DNA from: Arthrobacter cheniae
Lineage (GTDB): Bacteria; Actinomycetota; Actinomycetes; Actinomycetales; Micrococcaceae
Direction of reading: 5' to 3'
Length of the DNA: 64,000 bases
NCBI RefSeq assembly: GCF_003602275.1
Contig: NZ_QZVT01000011.1
Coordinates: 1 to 64,000 of the forward strand
Below the pieces are notes generated by a model. The model had not been told where the DNA came from. It did no database searches and worked only from the letters and a program-made list of their open reading frames with translations. A program made the position numbers and the translations under genes. Shown one piece after another: positions 48,957 through 57,677 of this stretch (position 1 is its first letter; every line of letters starts with the position of its first letter).

Positions 48957-49049
48957 ATGACTACATCCATGCCCTGCACCGAGATCGGCGAAACCTTGCG
49001 CGTTCGACCGTCCCTTCCGGGAGAAGATGGGAATATCGATCGAGAGTAG
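48957..49049 (+). pseudogene. Truncated reading frame with a strong ribosome-binding site
   Basis: AGGAGGAACC leads into ATG and only 30 codons (MTTSMPCTEIGE...) before a stop. The end overlaps the antisense 3' end of integrase remnant 2. It looks like the surviving 5' end of a gene cut by insertion or deletion at about 49.0 kb, although a short real peptide cannot be excluded. Confidence 0.4.
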
Positions 49050-50005
49050 TTGTGATCGACTCATGGCCCAGATGGATCTGAAGCTTATAGATGTCTAAAC
49101 CTGCTTGCAGAAGCCAAGACGCATTCAAGTGGCGCAGGTCGTGGATTCGCGGCTGCTTGGTGAGACCGCTTAGTCGTGCGGCTTTCACAGCCCGATTCCA
49201 AACCTCCCACGCCCGCCTGTGGTCGATCGGACCGCCGCTAGCGCTGGCGAAAAGGTGACGCCCTGTTTGTGCGGATTCTAATAGCAGTTGTGAGAAGCCC
49301 TGGGCGATACCAGTTTCGAGGTGGATAGCCCTCTTCGACTTGGACGTCTTCGGCGGTCCCATGACGGGCCGGTTCTGTTCGTCTCGGGTCCAAGCGCACG
49401 TGATTGCGATCAACGTGTGCCCCTCCGAAGAGACTGAGAAGTCTCGAGCGTAGAGGGCAGCGGCTTCACCGAATCTCGTTCCCGTTGCCGCTAAGAAAAC
49501 GAACAGGGGTAGGTAATCTTCGATGTGGCACTGCAGTAGCCTCCACTCCAACTATGTGAGGAAGGAAACGGGCTCTTCGGTTCTTCTGTCTCGGGGCACA
49601 GCGACGCCCTGGCATGGATTATTGGGCCTCTTTTTCTCCCGAACAGCGGACTTGAACATCGCGATAGTCGACACCAGTAGCAGCAACGCTACTCAAAATG
49701 GGATCTATGTGCCTGCGAAGTATGCCCTTGTACCGCCGCACAGTGTAGCCGTTTGCCCGGGTTCGCATTTCGATGTGGTCACTTACCATGTCGCTCACGA
49801 TATAAACCGACTGGTAGTGCTTTCGCACATTCTCCAAGGCCCGCTCTGTGTCATGGTCATGGGCCTCCAAAACCAAGAGCATCCGCCGTGCATCGTGCTC
49901 GTCGGCGAACCGGTGAGACTTCCGCTCATGGGTTCGCTTGTCCGCCCATCGCAGTATGTAAGCCGTCTGGCCGTTCTTGCGGGGCCTCTCCTCTAGGTTC
50001 GCCAT
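48961..50005 (-). pseudogene. Broken tyrosine recombinase/integrase 2, next to tRNA-Leu
   Basis: The N-terminal part (MANLEERPRKNGQTAY, arm-type DNA-binding region) runs to about 49680, where a frameshift moves the frame to MFKSAVREKKRPNNPCQGVAV and PVSFLT. There an in-frame TAG (49554-49552) interrupts, and the catalytic domain continues: TGTRFGEAAAL (Arg), HDLRHLNASW, LGHESITT and the nucleophile in LDRYSHL. The gene starts 120 bp from the 3' end of tRNA-Leu and points away from it, the usual place for an element that integrates into a tRNA gene. Two lesions make it inactive. Confidence 0.9.
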
Positions 50006-50095
50006 GCAAAGAACTATGCGGGTCGAGCTCCCACGAGTGACGAGTTTCGGCACACGCGTGGTCGGCATGGCGCTCCACGTGGTCGAGGGCACAAA

Positions 50096-50119
50096 AAAAC
50101 CCCGGCGAACCGGGGTTTT
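50096..50119. terminator. Terminator of tRNA-Leu
   Basis: AAAACCCCGG pairs with CCGGGGTTTT around the loop CGAA. Both flanks have A or T runs, so it works in either direction; on the minus strand it follows the tRNA by a few bases and is trailed by a seven-T run. Confidence 0.9.
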
Positions 50120-50124
50120 CTTTG

Positions 50125-50207
50125 TGCGCGGAGGGGGACTTGAACCCCCACCCTCAGAAGAGGACTAGCACCTCAAGCTAGCGCGTCTGCCATTCCGCCA
50201 CCCGCGC
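50125..50207 (-). tRNA. tRNA-Leu (anticodon GAG)
   Basis: All arms fold: acceptor GCGCGGG with TCCGCGC, anticodon stem CTAGC/GCTAG with loop TTGAGGT (anticodon GAG, codons CUC/CUU), long class-II variable arm and T-stem GGGGG/CCCCC around TTCAAGT. The discriminator base is A and CCA is not encoded. Its 3' end faces the integrase 2 remnant. Confidence 0.96.
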
Positions 50208-50481
50208 GGGTGGTTTTTTCGCGGTCGAAACCGGCGAAAGCAACGAGAAAGACTCTAACACGACTTCGCCCCAGGAGTTGAATCGGGGGCTCCCCCCAGC
50301 CATGGACCCGATGCACGTCGTACGGCCGTCGATCGAGGACCTGCAACGCTGTACACCCGCGGTCGGGGGGCGGCAACGGCTTCGGGATCGTGCGCAGGAT
50401 CACTCCGAGTGCGTATGCTGTCCTCACCACTGGCCTGAGCCTGTGGTGCCCGTGGCGGCCCGAGTGCATGGAATGGATGAC

Positions 50482-50757
50482 GTGAACGAGACGAGTCCCG
50501 ACCAGGAGCAGTTCGCCCTGACCTATGACGCGATGCAGCGCGCCAACATCTCCACGGGTGAGCTGTGGCTCCACTACTTCAGCATGGGCGGAGGCGTCGA
50601 CGAGTACGAGGTAAATGCATACCTCCACGGCCTCATCGACCTACCCGACCACGAACGGGACTGCATCTCCCAGGCCGTCAATGAACTCTTCGACGACCTG
50701 TGCCGGCAACGAGGTGCTCCCTATAGTTCGGGACGCGCTCGCAACTGCGGCAACTGA
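50482..50757 (+). CDS. Small conserved protein, paralogue of the 43.5-kb gene
   Basis: The 91-residue product has ELWLHYFSMGGGVDEYEV, LPDHERDCISQAVNEL and a short polar tail. It matches the 43483 protein over the central 56 residues at the same spacing. GTG 50482 is chosen because it aligns with the other start and has GGATG upstream; ATG at 50473 is possible. Such proteins may be typical of Arthrobacter, but I know no function. Confidence 0.7.
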   Translation: MNETSPDQEQFALTYDAMQRANISTGELWLHYFSMGGGVDEYEVNAYLHGLIDLPDHERDCISQAVNELFDDLCRQRGAPYSSGRARNCGN

Positions 50758-50761
50758 CTGA

Positions 50762-51520
50762 TCAGGCTCCAGTACCACTACTTCCGGCGCTTCCGGCGAT
50801 CAGCGCTATCGGTCCGAGGGCAAGGACCAGCGCGGCACCGATGACCAGTGCGAACAGGCCGAGCCACAGCGGCGACGGCACGCCAGTGGTCCCCCGCAAG
50901 AGGTAGGCGTCCGACGACGAGAGATCCCGTCGTCGTGCATGCACGCGCATCACCTTCACCCAGTCGCGGCAGGAACCGACCAGCAGCGCGATTCCGAGGA
51001 CCAGGCAGGCATAGCCCGCGGAGGCCCCGCCCCCGAACCAGACGAGCGCCAGCGCTACTGCCGCACTGCCGCCCAGGATGAGAACCCCCTGGCCGTTCCT
51101 GATCAGGACGAGCGCAGCGACCAGCACCAGCGCCCCGGCCGACAGCGCGGCACCGGCCCAGCCGTGGGCGGCACTCCAGACGAGCGCGGCGCCGACCATG
51201 GCGGGTACCGGATAGCCCCAGAAGGTGGTGAAGGCGGCGCGCCAGCCGCGGCGTCCCATGCTCGTGGTCGTGCCGGAGTGGTCGAGGCGAAGGGTGATTC
51301 CGGTGACTCGCTGCAGTGTCAGCAGCGCGGCCGTCGCGTGCCCTAGCTCATGCACCACGGTGACGAAGAGGCCGAAGTAGCGCCATGACCGCCGAGGCAG
51401 CGACAGGACTGCGGCCGCGAGCACGATGGCGATGATCGCGGCGAGGCCGAGCTCGGGCGGAGCCGCCTGGGTGAAGCCGTCGGTGATGCGTTCCCACAGA
51501 AGCACGGGGGCAGGCCCCAC
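50762..51520 (-). CDS. M50B-like membrane zinc peptidase homologue
   Basis: The 252-residue membrane protein has about six helices and the zinc motif VVHELGHATAALLT near residue 60. A second conserved segment reads GYPVPAMVGAALV. This is the layout of the peptidase_M50B family of actinobacteria. The usual third ligand (an Asp or equivalent in a later helix) is not evident, so activity is uncertain. The frame runs into kynU, so I take GTG 51520, 22 bp after the kynU stop; GTG 51505 is an alternative. Confidence 0.75.
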   Translation of the reverse strand: MGPAPVLLWERITDGFTQAAPPELGLAAIIAIVLAAAVLSLPRRSWRYFGLFVTVVHELGHATAALLTLQRVTGITLRLDHSGTTTSMGRRGWRAAFTTFWGYPVPAMVGAALVWSAAHGWAGAALSAGALVLVAALVLIRNGQGVLILGGSAAVALALVWFGGGASAGYACLVLGIALLVGSCRDWVKVMRVHARRRDLSSSDAYLLRGTTGVPSPLWLGLFALVIGAALVLALGPIALIAGSAGSSGTGA

Positions 51521-51542
51521 GAGGGAATCGCCTGCCGGTCCG

Positions 51543-52793
51543 CTATTCAACGGCAGCCGCGCCGGTAGAGCTCTCCAGGCGCCCGGCGATCGCCTCGATC
51601 GCCACTGCGACCTCACGGAACGAGGTCGACAGGGGCGACAGCCCGAGCCGGATGCCGTCAGGGTTGCGGTAGTCGGGGATGATCCCGTCCTCCCAGAGCC
51701 CGGGCACCATCGTGGCGAAGGCCGGATGGTCGATCGTGATGTGGCCGCCGCGTTCCGACGCTGCCCGGGGTGAGGCGAGGACCACCCCGTGCTTGGTGAG
51801 CAGCTCCTCGACCGCCTCGATGGCGAAGGCCGTCAGGAGTTCGGACTTCCTCCGGACCGCGGGCATGCCGACCTGCTCGAGGAGGTTCAGCATGTCGCGC
51901 ATGGCGAGCATGCCGAGGATGGGAGGTGTACCGGAGACGAGCTTCCGGATGCCGTCGGCCGGCTGGTACGCGGCACCCATCGCGAAGGGATCGGCGCTGC
52001 CCAGCCACCCGGGAATCGGTTGGTCGAGTGTCGGCAGGTGCCGTTGCGCCACGTAGGCCCATGCCGGAGCGCCCGGTCCTCCGTTGAGGTACTTGTAGCT
52101 GCAGCCGGCCGCGAAGTCGACATCCCACGCATCCAGTTCGGCGGGCACGGATCCGACGGAGTGGCTGAGGTCCCAGAGGACGAGGGCCCCGGCGTCGTGG
52201 GCGATCTTCGTGATGCCCGGCACATCGGCGATATGCCCGGACCGGTACGCCACGTGGCTGAGCAGGACCAGCGCAGTCTGCGGCCCGACGGCCGCGGCGA
52301 CATCCCGGGCTGTCGCCCCGCCGTCGTACGCGACGTCGATCCACCGCACGGTGAGGTTCCGCTCGCGGGCGATACCCTCCACGATAAAGCGGTCGGTGGG
52401 AAAGTTGTCGCGGTCGATGACGATCTCGCTGCGTTCCGGGCGGGCGGCCACCGCGGCCCGAGCGAGCTTGTACAGCAGGACACTCGTCGAGTCCGCGACA
52501 ATGCATTGCCCGGCGGCCGCGCCGAGGGTCACCCGGCCCAGCTGGTCGCCGATCTGCTGGGGCACCCCCAGCCAGCCTTCGTCCCATCCCCGGATGAGGC
52601 GCCCGGCCCACTGCTGCCTGATGAACGAGGTGAGGTTGTCCACCGTCACCGCCAGCGGACGTCCCAGCGAGTTGCCGTCGAGATAGGCCCGTACGGCGTC
52701 GTTCTGACTACCGATGAAGAGATCGCGGTGGTGTGCGAGGGGGTCGGCGGCGTCGAGCTCGGCCGCCCGGTCAGCGATGGTGATGCCGGTCAT
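51543..52793 (-). CDS. kynU: Kynureninase
   Basis: A 416-residue PLP enzyme that cleaves kynurenine to anthranilate and alanine in tryptophan breakdown. Motifs: YLDGNSLGRP at the N-terminus, the Asp that binds the PLP ring in LVLWDLSHSVGS and the Schiff-base Lys in GCSYKYLNGGPGAPAW. The C-terminal Arg region GIRLGLSPLST is present. TAGACT six bases before the ATG indicates leaderless transcription. No other kyn gene is in the window. Confidence 0.95.
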   Translation of the reverse strand: MTGITIADRAAELDAADPLAHHRDLFIGSQNDAVRAYLDGNSLGRPLAVTVDNLTSFIRQQWAGRLIRGWDEGWLGVPQQIGDQLGRVTLGAAAGQCIVADSTSVLLYKLARAAVAARPERSEIVIDRDNFPTDRFIVEGIARERNLTVRWIDVAYDGGATARDVAAAVGPQTALVLLSHVAYRSGHIADVPGITKIAHDAGALVLWDLSHSVGSVPAELDAWDVDFAAGCSYKYLNGGPGAPAWAYVAQRHLPTLDQPIPGWLGSADPFAMGAAYQPADGIRKLVSGTPPILGMLAMRDMLNLLEQVGMPAVRRKSELLTAFAIEAVEELLTKHGVVLASPRAASERGGHITIDHPAFATMVPGLWEDGIIPDYRNPDGIRLGLSPLSTSFREVAVAIEAIAGRLESSTGAAAVE

Positions 52794-52848
52794 GGTTCCA
52801 GTCTAGGGTGGCGAATACGGAGTCTTCGCAGGGTCGACGGAAGGCGTC

Positions 52849-52876
52849 AGGGCGGCTCCCCGAGGGGAACCGCCCT
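52849..52876 (-). terminator. Hairpin downstream of the serine protease gene
   Basis: Thirteen-base arms (AGGGCGGCTCCCC and its near complement, one mismatch) enclose a GA loop, 33 bp after the protease stop. There is no T-run. Confidence 0.6.
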
Positions 52877-52908
52877 GCTCATGCCGGTGTTGCTCTGGTG
52901 GCGCTGGG

Positions 52909-53862
52909 CTACCGGCTGGCCGCCGTGGTGTAGGCCGCCAGGATGGAGCTACCGAAGTAGGGCCCGTACATGACGTTCTTCTGCGTGTTGTAGCCGAAGC
53001 TGTTTACGGAGTTCTGGGTGCCGCCCGCGCCCGATCCGACGAACCACGGGCCGCCCGAGGAGCCGCCGGTCATGTCGCAGGGGATGCCCTGCGACTGGGT
53101 ACCGCCGATGCGGTCGGCCGAGGCCGTGCCGGAGCAGCTGTAGAGTCGCTCGCCGTTGAAGGGCGAGGCGGCTGGGTATCCGTACGCGGTGTAGCCGAAG
53201 TTACGCGCCATGTTGAAGCCGATGCTCGACGCGCCGACGGTGGCCGAGAGCGTCCTGCCGTTCAGGGTGTTCATGACGGCGAAGGCGCCGTCGTAGTTGA
53301 TGTCGTTGCGGGACACCCATTCATTGGCTGCATGCAGGGAGCGTGCCGTGAACTTGCCGTAGGGTGCCGCGCCGTTGTTGTACGCGGGGACGAAGACGAA
53401 GTTCGTGACGAAGCCGGTGGAGAGGTCGTACGTGCAGTGGCCTGCCGTCGCCACGGTGCTCTGGTTCCCGCTCTGGACGGAGTTGCCCGAGCAGACGTAG
53501 TTCTGGCCGCCCTGGCTGAAGAAGACCTTGCCGATGTGGGGAACCGCCGTCTGGGCGGTGGCGCGGGCTTCGACGACGGTCTCCTTCGGGGCCTTCGCCA
53601 CTGATTCCTGCCCTGCCTTGGGCATGATCGACCGGCCCTCCGCAGCCCATCCGGAGTTTATGGTGTTGGCCGGCTTCGCGTTCTTCATCCTGTCAGTGGT
53701 CCAGTAGGCGTCCAGGGCTACCTGGCTCTCGTTCTGGGTGTGCGACACGGTGCCGGCGGAGGGCGCCGTAGGTGCCGCCTGGACCGGACCTGCGGCCATC
53801 AACGCTGATGCCATCAGGGCCGAAGCGGCGATCATGCCGGCTTTGAGACCTTTAGAGTTCAC
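52909..53862 (-). CDS. Secreted trypsin-like serine protease
   Basis: The 317-residue preproprotein starts with a Sec signal (GLKAGMIAASALMASALMAAGPVQA) and a pro-region of about 90 residues. The chymotrypsin-fold triad is visible as TAGHC (His), NYDGAFAV (Asp) and GGSSGGPW (Ser). A Cys pair around the His and a later CSG and CDM pair suggest two disulfides. It is likely an extracellular endopeptidase. GAGGAG lies three bases before the GTG start; the longer frame upstream has no signal-like start. Confidence 0.9.
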   Translation of the reverse strand: MNSKGLKAGMIAASALMASALMAAGPVQAAPTAPSAGTVSHTQNESQVALDAYWTTDRMKNAKPANTINSGWAAEGRSIMPKAGQESVAKAPKETVVEARATAQTAVPHIGKVFFSQGGQNYVCSGNSVQSGNQSTVATAGHCTYDLSTGFVTNFVFVPAYNNGAAPYGKFTARSLHAANEWVSRNDINYDGAFAVMNTLNGRTLSATVGASSIGFNMARNFGYTAYGYPAASPFNGERLYSCSGTASADRIGGTQSQGIPCDMTGGSSGGPWFVGSGAGGTQNSVNSFGYNTQKNVMYGPYFGSSILAAYTTAASR

Positions 53863-54015
53863 GAACTCCTCTTTCCATGCAGTGGGGCCGGCCTTCGTGG
53901 GCTGGTGTCTGGAGTCTGCCCGGACGACGGAGGCCGCGCCAACGAAAAGGACGACTTTGGAAGATTCTCCTCCAAAAATCACCGCTTGTCTGGACAGGGT
54001 GGTCCCGCCATGCAA

Positions 54016-54924
54016 CTATTCCGCGCGAACCCATCCCGTGAAGTGCAAGCGCTGCCGGGCGGCCGACCAGCCGACGACGTCGACGCGCTCGTCGTCCGGT
54101 GTGCCCCTGTGGAGGAACGACGTTGTCACGGCACCCGGAAGGAGAACGGGGCTCGCGAAGTTGATCCGCCAGACCAGGGGGCCGGCGGGTGCGGGCACGG
54201 CCTCGTCCACCATCCGCGCCGCGAGGTACATGCCGTGTGCGATCGCCGTCTTCATACCGAGCGCCCTCGCTGTGAGGCCGCTGAGGTGGATGGGGTTCCA
54301 GTCTCCCGATACTGCGGCGTACCGCCTGCCCGTGTCGGCGTCGAGCCGCCAGAGGCCCGTCGTCGCGGGCCTGCTGAAGGCGGGCCGGTCCTTCGGACCC
54401 CGCTCACGCGGATCCGGGGTCTCGAGCCGCATGCCGCGGGCGAGGTAGACGGAGCGGCCCGACCAGACGCGGATGCCGTCGACGCCGATCTCCGTCACGA
54501 GGTCCACCTGCAGTCCTGCCGGATGCGGGCGCAGGCCCTCGCTCCACGACACGACGTCGAGCTTCTCGAAGGCGCTGACCTGGCGGTCCTGGTGCACCTC
54601 ATTGCTCAGGTGCACCATACCCAGGAGGGGCAACGGGAAATCCGCCCGGGTGAGGACGCTCATGGCCACCGGGAAAGCGAGTGTGTGGAGGTAGGCGGAG
54701 GGCAGCACATCTCGCGCGGCGGAGCCGAGCAGGTGCTGGAAGCGCGTCAGTCCGCCGAGGTCCACCGCCACTCCCCCGACCCTGTGCCTCACGGCGGGGA
54801 GGACGGACGGCGTCGGTAAAAGCCCCACCTTCCTCCGCACCGCGAGCGCGAGTGCCTGCCGGTAGAGGCCCGCGAGGCCGGGGACCGTGGTCAGCTCGAC
54901 CTCGGCGGGAAGCGCCCCGTTCAC
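54016..54924 (-). CDS. MaoC-like (R)-hydroxyacyl dehydratase, HtdX-type
   Basis: A 302-residue double hot-dog protein. The hydratase-2 motif is in the C-terminal half: YAAVSGDWNPIHLSGLTARALGMKTAIAHGMY, with the catalytic Asp and His. It should dehydrate 3-hydroxyacyl-thioesters. GTG 54924 overlaps the fabG stop by four bases (GTGA), so translation is coupled. The order with fabG and the thiolase equals mycobacterial htdX-fabG4-fadA2. Confidence 0.88.
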   Translation of the reverse strand: MNGALPAEVELTTVPGLAGLYRQALALAVRRKVGLLPTPSVLPAVRHRVGGVAVDLGGLTRFQHLLGSAARDVLPSAYLHTLAFPVAMSVLTRADFPLPLLGMVHLSNEVHQDRQVSAFEKLDVVSWSEGLRPHPAGLQVDLVTEIGVDGIRVWSGRSVYLARGMRLETPDPRERGPKDRPAFSRPATTGLWRLDADTGRRYAAVSGDWNPIHLSGLTARALGMKTAIAHGMYLAARMVDEAVPAPAGPLVWRINFASPVLLPGAVTTSFLHRGTPDDERVDVVGWSAARQRLHFTGWVRAE

Positions 54925-56297
54925 GCGCCCACCAGGTTCTGTCCGCACACCCGGACCACCTGCCCGTTCACTCCCGCCGCCGCGTCCGAGGCGAGGAACG
55001 CGATCGTCTCGGCGACGTCCACGGGAAGGCCGCCCTGCTGCAGGCTGCTGAGGCGACGTGCCACCTGGCGGGTGAGTGCCGGTATCTTCGCTGTCATATC
55101 GGTTTCGATGAACCCGGGTGCCACTGCGTTGATCGTGCGGCCGGCACCGTCGAACACCGCTGCCTGCGCGCGGACCATACCGATCACACCTGCCTTGGAT
55201 GCGGCATAGTTGCTCTGGCCGCGGTTTCCCGCGATGCCGCTCGTCGAGGCCAGGCTGACGATCCGCCCCGTGTCCGAGAAGACCGGGGACGCGAGCACCT
55301 GCTCGTTCATCCGCAGCTGTGAGGCGATGTTGACCGCGATCACGGAGTCCCAGCGGGACGCGTCCATGTTGGCGAGCAGTTTGTCACGCGTGATACCGGC
55401 GTTGTGCACCAGGATGTCCAGGCGGCCGAAGCGCCGGCCCACGTGGTCGAGGATGCGCGCTCCGGCATCGGGCTCGGTGATGTCGAGCTGGAGAGCGGTT
55501 CCGCCGACACGATTCGCCACCTCCACGAGCTGCTCGCCGGCGGCCGGCACGTCGACGGCGACGATGCGTGCGCCGTCACGGGCCAGCACCTCCGCGATCT
55601 TCGCGCCGATGCCGCGGGCGGCTCCGGTGACCACCGCCGTCTTCCGTGCCAGGGGCTGGTCGGGCACGCCTTCGCCGGCCGCCGTCGTCGAGGCCGCCAG
55701 GTCGGCGATGCTCTCGGCCGGGGCGGAACGCACCTCGATGAACTGGCCGTCGACGTAGGCGCTCTTGCCGGAGAGGAGGAAGCGTAGGGCCCCGAGCGTC
55801 GTGGGATCGGTCGTCGTCGTGTCTCCGCGAAGGATGATGCCATTCGCGGTTGCACCACCTCGGAGCTCGTGTGCGACGGATCGGATGGCGCCGTCGATAC
55901 CCTGTCGGGCGGCCGCCTCGGTGGGACCGGACGCATCCGTGGACGAGCGGAAGACTCCGACGACCCGCCCTCCGGCCACCAGCATCCGTACCGCCTGCCC
56001 GAGTTCGAGCATGGGAGCTGCGAGGTCGGTCGGCCGGGTGGCGCCGTCGAGCACGACGACGGCGGCGCTCAGCTTCTCACCGGGCAGGACGTGGCGCCGG
56101 ACCTCGATGTCCCAGCCCAGCAACTCCTCGGCAAGCGCATCCGCTCCCGGGCCGGAGCCGGCTACCAGCACGGGCTTCGAGGCGAGCACCTCGCCCGGGG
56201 TGTACCTCCGCAGCACCGACGGACGCGGCAGGCCGAGGGCCTTGGCGATCCTCGCCGGCAGGGGTGTGTTGACGAGATCCAGGTACGTGTCGGCCAT
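54921..56297 (-). CDS. fabG: High-molecular-weight 3-oxoacyl reductase, FabG4-like
   Basis: The 458-residue protein has an N-terminal nucleotide-binding-like domain without the catalytic motif (about 1-215) and a C-terminal short-chain dehydrogenase domain. The latter shows TGAARGIGAKIAEVLA, NAGITRDKLLAN, the Ser of SLASTSGIAGN and YAASKAG. This two-domain form is about 200 residues longer than ordinary FabG and matches mycobacterial FabG4, which prefers CoA substrates. Its ATG overlaps the thiolase stop by one base. Confidence 0.92.
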   Translation of the reverse strand: MADTYLDLVNTPLPARIAKALGLPRPSVLRRYTPGEVLASKPVLVAGSGPGADALAEELLGWDIEVRRHVLPGEKLSAAVVVLDGATRPTDLAAPMLELGQAVRMLVAGGRVVGVFRSSTDASGPTEAAARQGIDGAIRSVAHELRGGATANGIILRGDTTTTDPTTLGALRFLLSGKSAYVDGQFIEVRSAPAESIADLAASTTAAGEGVPDQPLARKTAVVTGAARGIGAKIAEVLARDGARIVAVDVPAAGEQLVEVANRVGGTALQLDITEPDAGARILDHVGRRFGRLDILVHNAGITRDKLLANMDASRWDSVIAVNIASQLRMNEQVLASPVFSDTGRIVSLASTSGIAGNRGQSNYAASKAGVIGMVRAQAAVFDGAGRTINAVAPGFIETDMTAKIPALTRQVARRLSSLQQGGLPVDVAETIAFLASDAAAGVNGQVVRVCGQNLVGA

Positions 56298-57613
56298 CAG
56301 TTCCTCGCCTCGAGGATCGCGACGACGCCCTGGCCGCCTGCGGCGCAGATGGAGATGAGGCCTCGTCCGCCCTGCTCCGAGAGTGTCTTGGCGAGCGACG
56401 CGACTATGCGGCCGCCGGTCGCGGCGAAGGGGTGCCCGGCCGCGAGCGAGGAACCGTGGACGTTGAGCCTGGAGCGGTCGATGCTGCCGAGCGCGCCGTC
56501 GAGTCCGAGGACGCGCTTGCAGTAGTCCTCGTCCTCCCACGCGGCCAGGGCGCTGAGGACCGTCCCGGCGAAGGCCTCGTGGATCTCGAAGAAGTCGAAG
56601 TCGTCGAGGGTGAGCCCGTTGCGCTCCAGCAGGCGGGGCACGGCGTGCACGCCTCCCATGAGCAGTCCCTCCTCGCCATGGACGAAGTCCACCGCCGCCG
56701 CTTCGGCGTCGACGATATTCGCAAGCATCGGCAGGTTGTTGGCCGTCGCGTATTCCTCACTGCCGAGCAGGACGAGGGCGGCGCCGTCGGTCAGGGGGGT
56801 CGAGTTGCCGGCGGTCATCGTCGCCGGGGTGTCGAGTCCCTTGCCGAAGACGGGCTTGAGCGTTGCCAGCTTTTCCAGCGAGGTGTCCGCGCGGAGGTTG
56901 GCATCCCTGGTCAGGCCGCGGTATGGAGTCATGAGGTCGGAGAAGAAACCGCGCTCGTACGCAGCAGCGAGGTTGTGGTGGCTGCGGTAGGCGAGTTCGT
57001 CCTGGGCCTCACGGGTGATCTTCCAGGCCGCGGTGGTGATGGCCTGGTGCTCACCCATGGAGAGGCCAGTCCGCGGTTCACCGGTGCCTGGCGCGTTCGG
57101 CGAGAGATCCTTCGGGCGGAGCGTGCTGAGGATCCGGAGCTTCTGTGGCGTGGTCTTCGCGCGCGAGAGGTCGAGCAGCACGCGGCGCAGGCCCTCGCTG
57201 ACGGCGATGGGTGCGTCGGAGGCGGAGTCGACACCCCCGGCGATGCCGGACTCGATCTGCCCGAGCTTGATCTTGTTGGACAGTCCCACCACGGTCTCGA
57301 GTCCGGTGGCGCAGGCCTGCTGCAGGTCGTAGGCGGGCGTCTGCGGCGAGAGCGCCGAACCGAGGACGGCCTCGCGCGTCAGGTTGAAGTCGCGGGAGTG
57401 CTTCAGGACAGCACCTGCGGCAACCTCCCCGATGCGCTCGCCCTGCAGACCGAACCGGGCCACGAGCCCATCGAGCGCCGCGATGAGCATGTCCTTGTTG
57501 GAGGAGTAGGCGTACGCACCGCCAGCGCGGGCGAAGGGGATGCGGTTACCGCCGATGACGACTGCCGTGCGGGGTGACTGGGCAGCGTTCTGCGCCCCGG
57601 CCTGATCTGCCAT
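56297..57613 (-). CDS. Acetyl-CoA C-acyltransferase (FadA2/FadI-like thiolase)
   Basis: A 438-residue thiolase for beta-oxidation. The first catalytic Cys is in QQACATGLETV, the His in NVHGSSLAAGHPFAATGGR and the second Cys in SICAAGGQG. FFEIHEAFAG is also conserved. AGGAG lies eight bases before ATG 57613. It is divergent from the TetR regulator across 64 bp that hold an inverted repeat. Confidence 0.93.
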   Translation of the reverse strand: MADQAGAQNAAQSPRTAVVIGGNRIPFARAGGAYAYSSNKDMLIAALDGLVARFGLQGERIGEVAAGAVLKHSRDFNLTREAVLGSALSPQTPAYDLQQACATGLETVVGLSNKIKLGQIESGIAGGVDSASDAPIAVSEGLRRVLLDLSRAKTTPQKLRILSTLRPKDLSPNAPGTGEPRTGLSMGEHQAITTAAWKITREAQDELAYRSHHNLAAAYERGFFSDLMTPYRGLTRDANLRADTSLEKLATLKPVFGKGLDTPATMTAGNSTPLTDGAALVLLGSEEYATANNLPMLANIVDAEAAAVDFVHGEEGLLMGGVHAVPRLLERNGLTLDDFDFFEIHEAFAGTVLSALAAWEDEDYCKRVLGLDGALGSIDRSRLNVHGSSLAAGHPFAATGGRIVASLAKTLSEQGGRGLISICAAGGQGVVAILEARN

Positions 57614-57646
57614 GGAAAAGCTCCTGATGCGAGTGGGTGGATTACC

Positions 57647-57677
57647 GATACCTAGCGTACCTGATACGGTTGGTATC
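57647..57677. promoter_or_regulatory. Candidate operator between the thiolase and TetR genes
   Basis: GATACC (57647-57652) and GGTATC (57672-57677) form outer arms, with CGTA/TACG arms inside. TACGGT at 57665-57670 is seven bases before the tetR ATG and would be its -10, so a repressor here would cover both divergent promoters. Confidence 0.5.

Noticed and set aside
43000-49000. Second copy of the tRNA-Leu 3' end as a right attachment site
   Set aside because: I scanned by eye for the acceptor and T-arm sequence and found only a 10-base chance match within the 44.66-kb hairpin.
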